This document shows, one piece after another, positions 1 to 5,171 of a DNA stretch of 5,384 nucleotides. Made by a program: the position numbers and the translations under genes. Under the pieces are notes generated by a model. That model made no database searches and was not told where the DNA came from. It worked only from the letters and a program-made list of their open reading frames with translations. Position 1 is the stretch's first letter, and each line of letters starts with the position of its first letter. The stretch spans positions 1 through 5,384 of the forward strand of contig JBBKWH010000015.1 in NCBI GenBank assembly GCA_037968855.1. The letters are read 5' to 3'. Source of the stretch: JBBKWH01 sp037968855 (GTDB lineage: Bacteria > Pseudomonadota > Gammaproteobacteria > Pseudomonadales > Moraxellaceae).

Positions 1-654
1 CACGATTACATCGCCGAAATGTTTGATGCAATCCGTCGTTTCAATACGATTTTGATCGACTTTAACCGTGACGTGTGGGGTTATATCTCGCTCGGTTACT
101 TTAAGCAAAAACTCAAAGACGGCGAAGTCGGCTCATCGACCATGCCACACAAGGTCAATCCAATTGACTTTGAAAACTCCGAAGGCAACTTGGGCATTGC
201 CAATGCTGTGCTGGCCCATCTGGGTGAAAAGCTACCGATTTCGCGCTGGCAGCGTGACCTGACTGACTCGACCGTATTGCGTAATATGGGTGTCGGTTTG
301 GCGCAAAGCTTGATTGCTTATGATGCGTGCTTAAAAGGCATTGGCAAACTCGAACTCAACGCAGAACGGATCAATAACGATCTCGATAGCGCCCAAGAAG
401 TGCTGGCCGAGCCAATCCAAACCGTGATGCGCCGCTATAATGTCGAGCAGCCATACGAAAAACTGAAAAAACTGACCCGTGGTCAAGCCATGACCCGTCA
501 GATGATGCTGGACTTTATTGCCGGTTCTGAACTGGTAGCCGTGCCTGAAGCCGACCGTCAACGTTTGGCTGAGATGACCCCCGCCAGCTATGTGGGTAAT
601 GCCGCTGATCAAGCGCGTGAGATTCATCAGCAGATTGCTAAACTTGCTGACTAA
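1..654 (+). CDS. purB: Adenylosuccinate lyase, C-terminal part (5' truncated by window edge)
   Basis: PurB cleaves SAICAR to AICAR and adenylosuccinate to AMP, releasing fumarate, in cytosolic purine synthesis. The reading frame is open from base 1 (first residues HDYIAEMFDA), so the gene starts outside the window; 217 residues are present of the roughly 456 usual for the enterobacterial form. Visible residues 44-54 are GSSTMPHKVNP, the signature loop of the fumarase/aspartase superfamily, which carries the catalytic serine. It is followed by a highly conserved SRWQRDLTDSTVLRN block (81-95) and VLAEPIQTVMRRY. From memory the sequence follows E. coli PurB closely to the end, including the closing MTPA-Y-G motif. 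The TAA stop is at 652-654 and a terminator lies 58 bases beyond it. No defect is seen. The family assignment is essentially certain. Confidence 0.98.
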   Translation, partial: HDYIAEMFDAIRRFNTILIDFNRDVWGYISLGYFKQKLKDGEVGSSTMPHKVNPIDFENSEGNLGIANAVLAHLGEKLPISRWQRDLTDSTVLRNMGVGLAQSLIAYDACLKGIGKLELNAERINNDLDSAQEVLAEPIQTVMRRYNVEQPYEKLKKLTRGQAMTRQMMLDFIAGSELVAVPEADRQRLAEMTPASYVGNAADQAREIHQQIAKLAD

Positions 655-661
655 ATCGCCA

Positions 662-704
662 TAGACAGCAACGAAGGAGTTACTGAATCATTCGTGGCTG
701 TCTA
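662..704. other. Interrupted stem-loop between purB stop and its terminator
   Basis: The outer arms TAGACAGC (662-669) and GCTGTCTA (697-704) are perfectly complementary. After one A/G mismatch (670/696) the inner arms ACGAA (671-675) and TTCGT (691-695) also pair, giving 13 pairs around a 15-base loop (676-690). It begins 7 bases after the purB stop. No T-run follows on the + strand, so it is not itself an intrinsic terminator. It could protect the 3' end of the purB message or be a protein-binding palindrome. The pairing is seen directly; the function is unknown. Confidence 0.6.
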
Positions 705-711
705 AAAACCC

Positions 712-738
712 AAACCGGTTCTGATGAGCCGGTTTTTT
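712..738 (+). terminator. Rho-independent terminator of purB
   Basis: AAACCGGTTC (712-721) pairs with GAGCCGGTTT (726-735), with one T-G wobble and a TGAT loop. The right arm runs into six T residues (733-738). This is a classic intrinsic terminator 58 bases after the purB stop, and it separates purB from the next gene. Confidence 0.92.
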
Positions 739-764
739 ATTGTGATTTTTGCGCTGATTCATTT

Positions 765-769
765 GGGAG
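765..769 (+). promoter_or_regulatory. Ribosome binding site before the DUF2238 gene
   Basis: GGGAG lies 10 bases before the ATG at 780 and 5 bases before a second, out-of-frame ATG at 775. The only long frame uses 780, so that start was chosen, although the spacing is slightly long. The ATG at 775 opens a 24-codon frame that ends at 849. Confidence 0.6.
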
Positions 770-779
770 TAACCATGCT

Positions 780-1466
780 ATGGCGATCAACTCGTTATTA
801 TCGGGATCATCAAGATTGTCAGGATCAAGCAAATATCCTAAAGGCTTGAGCCGCTTTCATTGGAGTTGGCTGGCCGTGCTGATCGTGGCTTGTGGCATTG
901 CGTCGATCAATCCGCTAGAACCGCCGTCGTATTTGATGCACCAAGCCGGCACAGTGATTGGTGTACTGATTTTGATGGGCTTGACCGTTAAAGGTCTGGT
1001 GAGCCGTGTTGGATTTGCGCTGACCATTATTTTTATAATGATTCATGTGTTGGGTGCGCATTATTTATATTCTTATGTGCCTTATAACGACTGGATTAAA
1101 TCGCTAACGGGTTTTGATCTTAATGCCAGCATGGGCTGGACACGCAATATGTATGACCGCTTGGTACATTTTAGCTATGGCTTATTGCTATATCGGATCG
1201 TAGCGGATGTGTTTAGTATTTGGCTAAAAGGTCTAAGTCGTGGTCGAATCATGCTACTGGTGATTCAATTTGTCATGGCATCTAGCGTGTTTTATGAGTG
1301 GATCGAATGGTGGATTGCCATGGGCATGTCACCCGAAGCCGCTGAAAGCTATAACGGCCAACAAGGTGATCTATGGGACGCGCATAAAGATATGTTTGTC
1401 GCTACCATTGGTGCGATCATTGCAGGATTAGCTGAGCGTATCATGCTGATTCGCAATAAACCATAA
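780..1466 (+). CDS. YjdF-like inner-membrane protein (DUF2238)
   Basis: This 228-residue polytopic membrane protein has about six hydrophobic segments, near residues 28-45, 56-74, 77-97, 127-149, 157-180 and 204-224. The N-terminal 25 residues are polar and serine-rich, with a short LLSGSS/RLSGSS duplication. Polar motifs between or at the ends of the helices match the DUF2238/YjdF family as I remember it: HVLGAHYLYSYVP (89-101), NMYDRLVHFSYG (123-134), EWIEWW (173-178) and YNGQQGDLWDAHKDM (191-205). The many His, Asp and Glu residues suggest a metal or substrate site in the membrane, but the family has no established biochemical function that I know of. The gene lies between purB and roxA; 62 bases without a terminator separate it from roxA, so the two may share a transcript. 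The start at 780 is supported by GGGAG upstream. The length is close to that of family members. Confidence 0.85.
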   Translation: MAINSLLSGSSRLSGSSKYPKGLSRFHWSWLAVLIVACGIASINPLEPPSYLMHQAGTVIGVLILMGLTVKGLVSRVGFALTIIFIMIHVLGAHYLYSYVPYNDWIKSLTGFDLNASMGWTRNMYDRLVHFSYGLLLYRIVADVFSIWLKGLSRGRIMLLVIQFVMASSVFYEWIEWWIAMGMSPEAAESYNGQQGDLWDAHKDMFVATIGAIIAGLAERIMLIRNKP

Positions 1467-1528
1467 GTGCTTTTTGAGGTGGTCTGTGTGCATCTGACCG
1501 CTGATCGCCATCCGACTCCCCTATTGAT

Positions 1529-2719
1529 GTGATGAATAGTATGACCATGCAATACACCGACCAATCGTTGGCAGTCCTTGGTGGCTTAACCGCCCAGCAA
1601 TTTATGGATGAATACTGGCAAAAAAAACCATTGCTGGTACGCAATGCCATGCCCAGTATTGTCAATTTACTCGTGCCAGATGAGCTAAAAGAACTGGCGA
1701 CTCAAGACGATGTCAGCGCACGTCTATTGACCCAACAAGGCCCACAACATGAGCAATGGAAAGTCAAAAATTCACCCCTAACCAGCAAAGACTTTAAAAA
1801 ATTGCCTGATCGCTGGACGCTATTGGTCCAAGCGGTTGATCACTGGTCAGTCGATGTGGCCGAACTGTGGCGTTATTTTGATTTTATTCCACAGTGGCGT
1901 CGTGATGACATCATGTGGTCATATGCGCCAAAAGGTGGATCAGTTGGTCAACACTTCGATCAATATGATGTTTTTTTGGTACAAGCCTATGGTTCACGTC
2001 GTTGGCAATTGGGCCAATCGTTTGGCCCTGAGACCGAATTTGTGCCTAAGCAGCCCTTGCGCTTATTGTCTGATATGGGCGAAATCATCTTTGATGAAGT
2101 GCTCGAAGCCGGTGATTTGTTGTATGTACCACCTGCGCTATCGCATTTTGGTGTGGCACAAAATGATTGCTTAACGGCGTCATTTGGCTTTCGTATGCCA
2201 TCGGCATCGGCTTTGCTTGAACGGATGACCGATCAACTCTTGGGCGACACTCAGCACCAACAACCTGTCGCAGACCAAGCGCGCACCATCCATGCGGGTG
2301 GCTTGGTTGATCAAGCAGACTTGACCGCATTACGGGTGCAATTACAGCAGTTGATTGATCAGCCCGATACTTTTTTGGCGGCTACCATGAACTTGCTCAG
2401 TGAGCCAAAATACCCAGACAGCGTGCCTGAGCCAGAAGACAAGCAGGCCGATGTTGCCGAGTGGTTGCTTGATGATGCAGTGCGTGTCCGACAAGAGCCA
2501 ACCGCACGATTGCTTTATGCACAGCATGCCGACCAGTTGCTGTTTTGGGCCAATGGTGAACCGTTGTGTGTCAGTGCAACCATGCAAACTGTGGTGAAGC
2601 AATGGGCCGATGGTCAGTGGATCTCTGCGGCACAATTACGCGAGTTACCGATACTAGAGATCTGGCAATTCCATCATCAAGGCCTATTGCTATGGGACAT
2701 TATGGAAGATGATGAGTGA
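1529..2719 (+). CDS. roxA: RoxA/YcfD-type ribosomal protein uL16 arginine hydroxylase (JmjC/cupin 2-oxoglutarate oxygenase)
   Basis: In E. coli, YcfD (RoxA) is an Fe(II)/2-oxoglutarate oxygenase that hydroxylates an arginine of ribosomal protein uL16 (L16). This 396-residue product has the same plan. Near the N-terminus, MDEYWQKKPLLVRNA (26-40) is the usual family entry motif. The JmjC/cupin core GGSVGQHFDQYDVFLVQ (136-152) gives iron ligands H142 and D144, and H206 in VPPALSHFG (200-208) completes the triad. SRRW (156-159) should hold the arginine that binds 2-oxoglutarate. A C-terminal helical/winged region ends in the acidic tail IMEDDE. The length is near the usual ~375-390. The longest frame begins at GTG 1529, with ATG codons in frame at 1532, 1541 and 1547; none has a clear Shine-Dalgarno, so the exact start is uncertain and 1532 is equally plausible. 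The catalytic residues are intact. The uL16 target is inferred from family membership. Confidence 0.92.
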   Translation: MMNSMTMQYTDQSLAVLGGLTAQQFMDEYWQKKPLLVRNAMPSIVNLLVPDELKELATQDDVSARLLTQQGPQHEQWKVKNSPLTSKDFKKLPDRWTLLVQAVDHWSVDVAELWRYFDFIPQWRRDDIMWSYAPKGGSVGQHFDQYDVFLVQAYGSRRWQLGQSFGPETEFVPKQPLRLLSDMGEIIFDEVLEAGDLLYVPPALSHFGVAQNDCLTASFGFRMPSASALLERMTDQLLGDTQHQQPVADQARTIHAGGLVDQADLTALRVQLQQLIDQPDTFLAATMNLLSEPKYPDSVPEPEDKQADVAEWLLDDAVRVRQEPTARLLYAQHADQLLFWANGEPLCVSATMQTVVKQWADGQWISAAQLRELPILEIWQFHHQGLLLWDIMEDDE

Positions 2720-2753
2720 TGAAAAAAGCATCAATTTAATTTGAACCTGTTCA

Positions 2754-2794
2754 CGATGTTTTGCGATAAAGTAACGAAATATCACAAAGCATCG
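2754..2794. other. Interrupted stem-loop downstream of roxA
   Basis: CGATGTTTTG (2754-2763) pairs with CAAAGCATCG (2785-2794) with one T-G wobble. After a C/A mismatch, GATA (2765-2768) pairs with TATC (2780-2783), leaving an 11-base loop (2769-2779). No T-run follows, so intrinsic termination is unlikely. The hairpin ends two bases before a perfect TATAAT, so it may be an operator over the upstream part of that promoter, or a 3' end structure of the roxA transcript. Confidence 0.5.
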
Positions 2795-2796
2795 CC

Positions 2797-2802
2797 TATA
2801 AT
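2797..2802 (+). promoter_or_regulatory. Candidate -10 box (TATAAT) upstream of the DUF7931-like gene
   Basis: A perfect TATAAT lies 73 bases before the ATG at 2876. No good -35 hexamer is found 16-18 bases upstream (that stretch reads around AACGAAAT), so it would need an activator or be weak. It would place the transcript start near 2809, with a leader of about 65 bases that contains the CRP-like palindrome. A poorer alternative -10, TTTAAT, is at 2854-2859. Confidence 0.45.
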
Positions 2803-2824
2803 ACTCATCTGAAAAATGATGATT

Positions 2825-2840
2825 TGTGATAAATATCACA
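2825..2840. promoter_or_regulatory. CRP/Vfr-type palindrome TGTGA-N6-TCACA
   Basis: TGTGATAAATATCACA has both consensus half sites of the CRP family with the correct 6-base spacer. The centre is about 44 bases before the start codon at 2876 and about 24 bases downstream of the start site expected from the TATAAT at 2797, a position that would suit repression of that promoter. A 10-base direct copy of its right part (AAATATCACA) occurs at 2777-2786, without the left half site. Regulator identity is inferred from the consensus only. Confidence 0.55.
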
Positions 2841-2875
2841 GCACCAAACACTGTTTAATCTTTTTTTGATGACCT

Positions 2876-3367
2876 ATGAATAGTTCTTTTTTGCCCAGAG
2901 AGGCATGTATTGGTTTGGACGCGTTGCATCTGGCGGCGTTAGGATTGATCCAAAATGCAGAGCGTGATCTTTATTTGATGACGCCTAATCTTGAGCCACA
3001 ACGGCTGAATCGTGCTGACTTAGCGTTGGCGATTTCGGTGTTTGCTCGCTCTAGCCCGCGAACGCGGGTTCGCATTTTAATTACCAGCACTGAGCGCTTA
3101 AGCAATAACTCGCATGCTTTACTTAGCCTACATCGCCGGATGCCGAGTCGTATTGAGATTCGGCAAGTTCGGCCTGATGATGCCAAAGAAGAACGCCAAA
3201 TGATTGTCGATAGTCGTCATCGATTATTGGTTGATCAAGATGATCGTAAATGGTCAGGTTGGTTTTGCGCCCACGAAATACCGCAAGCAGCGCAACAAAC
3301 CGAGTATTTTGAATACTTATGGGATCATGCACAGCCGATTCGTGAGTTACGTCAGTTAAGCATTTAG
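2876..3367 (+). CDS. Stand-alone DUF7931-like protein (phospholipase D-like fold, no catalytic HKD)
   Basis: This 163-residue soluble protein has no signal peptide or membrane segment. I recognise the pattern of a small domain that in many gammaproteobacteria sits at the C-terminus of a GNAT acetyltransferase encoded near purB and roxA. The pattern includes ALGLIQNAERDLYLMTPNLEP (21-41), RVRILITSTERL (64-75), HRRMPSRIEIRQVRP (86-100), MIVDSRHRLLVDQ (109-121) and a closing QTEYFEYLWDHAQPIRELR (141-159). The alternation of strands and helices resembles half of a phospholipase D fold, but no HxKxxxxD motif is present, so hydrolase activity is not expected. No GNAT half precedes it: the frame has a TGA at 2870-2872 just before the ATG. 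No convincing Shine-Dalgarno is seen. Its role is unknown. The family name is from memory and would need a profile search. Confidence 0.75.
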   Translation: MNSSFLPREACIGLDALHLAALGLIQNAERDLYLMTPNLEPQRLNRADLALAISVFARSSPRTRVRILITSTERLSNNSHALLSLHRRMPSRIEIRQVRPDDAKEERQMIVDSRHRLLVDQDDRKWSGWFCAHEIPQAAQQTEYFEYLWDHAQPIRELRQLSI

Positions 3368-3388
3368 CTGGTTAAACACCATCTCTCT

Positions 3389-3412
3389 AAAACAGCCAAA
3401 TGGCTGTTTTTT
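3389..3412. terminator. Bidirectional intrinsic terminator between convergent genes
   Basis: AAAACAGCCA (3389-3398) and TGGCTGTTTT (3401-3410) are perfect complements around two bases (effective loop AAAT). On the + strand they are followed by TT, making a six-T run, 22 bases after the stop of the DUF7931-like gene. On the - strand the four A residues at 3389-3392 read as a shorter T-run, so it can also end transcripts of the monooxygenase. Confidence 0.88.
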
Positions 3413-3421
3413 AGTAGCTGA

Positions 3422-3496
3422 TTACTTCATCAAGTACGATCCATCGCGACCTAAAAAGACATCTTTTAGATCGCTACTGCTATTCAACAACTCCAT
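3422..3496 (-). CDS. Possible 24-codon ORF coupled to the monooxygenase stop (tentative)
   Basis: On the - strand the monooxygenase stop overlaps an ATG (TAATG, 3494-3498). This ATG opens a frame of 24 codons that begins MELLNSSSDLKD, continues VFLGRDGSYLMK and stops with TAA at 3422-3424. The frame is open further back to a TAG at 3527-3529, so it overlaps the last ten codons of the monooxygenase. The peptide looks more protein-like than random, and its codons resemble those of the neighbours. It contains an imperfect hairpin (3446-3474) and lies before the shared terminator. It could be a small coupled gene, the remnant of a longer downstream gene, the original C-terminus lost by a frameshift, or chance. 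No homologue is recognised. Confidence 0.22.
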   Translation of the reverse strand: MELLNSSSDLKDVFLGRDGSYLMK

Positions 3497-5031
3497 TAAG
3501 CCCGTGCCAATATCCGCTTGATCAGGCTACTGCCCGACTTCACTGGCTGACCATTGGCCAAAAATGGCGTTGGATCAAACAAACGTGTTTTGAGCCAATA
3601 GTTAAAGGTAAAACTTGGCCACAAGGTGGTGTTATTGCCGTTTTTATCCAGATACCAACTGGCACAGCCACCATCGGCCCAGACCGAACCTTTGGTACGG
3701 GTACGCATTTCATTGACAAACTTGTCTTCGGCGGCTTGGCTGACTTCAAAGCTGCTGATTTGATGCGCCTTCATATAGTCCAAAGCTTGGGCGATATAGC
3801 GTGCCTGCGATTCGATCATAAAAATAATCGAGTTATGCCCAAGTCCAGTATTAGGTCCCAGCAAAAAGAATGCATTGGGAAAGTTATGGCTTACCGTGCC
3901 CAAATACGCCTTCATGCCATCGTACCAATGATCCAGCAAGTCCATGTTGTTTTTGCCATGAATACTAAAATGCTCGGCTTGATTGGTGACATCAAAACCA
4001 GTGCAAAAAATAATCACGTCGATTTCAGTATCTTGACCATTGGCACGAATTGTATGCTCGCCCACACCGTCAACCGCAGCATGAATTAGATGCACATTGG
4101 GTTTGTTAAAGGCTTTGTAATAGCTATTGGACATCAATACACGCTTACAGCCGAGCGTGTAGGTGGGTGTTAAGGCGTTACGCGTTGCTTCATCTTCCAC
4201 TTTTGCTAGATTTTTTAAGGCAAATTTTTCGCCAAATTTCATCATACGTGGATCAATCAAAAATCCAGTGGCGTTAAATTCTAAGGTCCAATAAATTTTG
4301 TTGCGATACATCCAACGAGATAATGGTTTATTGTCATATCTGTCTTTGGTTTCATCGCGAAACGCATGATCTGGCTTGGGCAAGACCCATGCTGGCGTAC
4401 GCTGATAGATAAACAACTCACCGGCAATTTTAGCCATTTCAGGGATGATTTGAATCGCACTTGCGCCTGTGCCAATCACCGCAATCCGCTTACCTTTTAG
4501 ATCAACACTGTGATCCCAACGGGCCGAGTGCATCTTGACGCCTTTAAACTGATCAAGCCCGCTAATCTTGGGATAAGCCGGAATATGCAAGGCACCACGC
4601 GCAGAGATGGCAACCCGACTACGAAACTCACGACCATCGGCACAAGTGATTAACCATGTGGCACTGGCATCTTCATAGCGAGAGGCACTGACCTCACAAC
4701 CAAATTTGATATGAGAATAGATGTCATGCTTATTGGCCACCGATTGCATGTATTGCAAAATTTCGGGCTGAGCCGCAAAAGAGCGCGACCAGCGGTGTGG
4801 CTCGTATGAATAGCAATACATGTGTGACGGTACATCACAGGCCGCACCGGGGTAGACGTTATCGCGCCATGTGCCGCCCACATCCATGCCTTTTTCGAGA
4901 ATCAAAAAATCGATCTTGCGTTTTTTGAGTTCAATCGCCATCGCCATACCACTAAAACCAGCCCCGACAATAATCACGGGTGCATCGAGTGCAACGTGGC
5001 TTGGCCCAAAAATCTGCTGCATATTGCCCAT
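3496..5031 (-). CDS. Flavin-containing (Baeyer-Villiger type) monooxygenase
   Basis: This FAD- and NAD(P)H-dependent class B monooxygenase should insert oxygen into a ketone or oxidise a soft heteroatom. With the start preferred here it has 511 residues, normal for the family. The order of motifs is: FAD Rossmann VIIVGAGFSG (19-28); GGTWRDNVYPGAACD (52-66), typical of Baeyer-Villiger enzymes; the fingerprint FKGVKMHSARWD (162-173), of form FxGxxxHxxxW with final D instead of P; a second nucleotide Rossmann IAVIGTGASA (183-192); YQRTPAW (209-215); FCTGFD (342-347); GPNTGLGHNS (392-401); and a C-terminal WPSFTFNYWLKTR. All key residues are present. The frame extends to an ATG at 5115, but that start has no Shine-Dalgarno and its extra 28 codons cover two perfect palindromes. 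ATG 5031 has AAAAGGA eight bases upstream and was chosen. The substrate cannot be told. It is not obviously AlmA, whose fingerprint differs from memory. It is convergent to the DUF7931-like gene, with a terminator between them. Confidence 0.93.
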   Translation of the reverse strand: MGNMQQIFGPSHVALDAPVIIVGAGFSGMAMAIELKKRKIDFLILEKGMDVGGTWRDNVYPGAACDVPSHMYCYSYEPHRWSRSFAAQPEILQYMQSVANKHDIYSHIKFGCEVSASRYEDASATWLITCADGREFRSRVAISARGALHIPAYPKISGLDQFKGVKMHSARWDHSVDLKGKRIAVIGTGASAIQIIPEMAKIAGELFIYQRTPAWVLPKPDHAFRDETKDRYDNKPLSRWMYRNKIYWTLEFNATGFLIDPRMMKFGEKFALKNLAKVEDEATRNALTPTYTLGCKRVLMSNSYYKAFNKPNVHLIHAAVDGVGEHTIRANGQDTEIDVIIFCTGFDVTNQAEHFSIHGKNNMDLLDHWYDGMKAYLGTVSHNFPNAFFLLGPNTGLGHNSIIFMIESQARYIAQALDYMKAHQISSFEVSQAAEDKFVNEMRTRTKGSVWADGGCASWYLDKNGNNTTLWPSFTFNYWLKTRLFDPTPFLANGQPVKSGSSLIKRILARA

Positions 5032-5039
5032 GTGAGACG

Positions 5040-5046
5040 TCCTTTT
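5040..5046 (-). promoter_or_regulatory. Ribosome binding site that sets the monooxygenase start
   Basis: On the - strand AAAAGGA lies 8 bases before the ATG at 5031. This is a near-consensus site with good spacing, while the longest-frame ATG at 5115 has only AATATCGC before it. It favours the 511-residue product. Confidence 0.8.
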
Positions 5047-5078
5047 GCCGATGAGTCTGGTTGATATGGTACGGATAC

Positions 5079-5105
5079 TGTCGGCACAACCCGTGTGTGC
5101 CGACA
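5079..5105. repeat. Perfect 10-bp inverted repeat before the monooxygenase
   Basis: TGTCGGCACA (5079-5088) and TGTGCCGACA (5096-5105) are exact complements around the 7-base spacer ACCCGTG. It lies 48 bases before the preferred start codon, in what should be the mRNA leader. As DNA it has the form of a dimeric repressor site; as RNA it would fold into a stable GC-rich hairpin 32 bases ahead of the ribosome binding site. Confidence 0.75.
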
Positions 5106-5107
5106 AA

Positions 5108-5129
5108 TTTGACATGCGATATTGTCAAA
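5108..5129. repeat. Perfect 7-bp inverted repeat TTTGACA-N8-TGTCAAA
   Basis: TTTGACA (5108-5114) and TGTCAAA (5123-5129) are exact complements with an 8-base spacer. The element starts two bases beyond the 5079-5105 palindrome. The TTGACA in it is identical to a -35 consensus, but no -10 box follows at 16-18 bases. It is more likely an operator near the transcript start. The regulator is unknown. Confidence 0.6.
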
Positions 5130-5134
5130 CATTG

Positions 5135-5140
5135 TTTATA
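5135..5140 (-). promoter_or_regulatory. Candidate -10 box (TATAAA) for the monooxygenase
   Basis: On the - strand TATAAA matches five of six -10 positions. It would place the transcript start near 5128, at the edge of the TTTGACA palindrome. The -35 region is poor (around GGACGT), which would fit an activator-dependent promoter. This is a weak call from sequence alone. Confidence 0.35.
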
Positions 5141-5171
5141 GATGCAAGGCGCTGCCCACGTCCTGTAATGT

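Noticed and set aside
331..627. 98-codon ORF on the - strand inside purB
   Set aside because: It is antisense to strongly conserved purB codons, has no ribosome binding site or family features, and is a shadow of the real frame.
741..764. Promoter for the DUF2238 gene between the purB terminator and its ribosome binding site
   Set aside because: TTGTGA is present at about 740-745, but no -10 box lies at proper spacing before the start codon.
2776..2786. Second complete CRP site around the AAATATCACA copy
   Set aside because: The left half would be GTAAC at 2771-2775, which does not match TGTGA, so only a half site is present.
3055..3073. Overlapping palindromes CCCGCG-AA-CGCGGG and GCGAAC-GCGG-GTTCGC
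   Set aside because: They are inside the DUF7931-like coding region over Ser-Pro-Arg-Thr-Arg codons, which are naturally GC-rich. There is no T-run and no partner element nearby.
3736..4089. 117-codon ORF on the + strand inside the monooxygenase gene
   Set aside because: It lies fully antisense to conserved monooxygenase motifs and shows no recognisable domain. The other short antisense ORFs in roxA and the monooxygenase were rejected for the same reason.
5123..5128. TTGACA on the - strand as a -35 box
   Set aside because: It is a perfect hexamer, but no acceptable -10 sequence follows at 16-18 bases, and it is better explained as one arm of the 5108-5129 inverted repeat.
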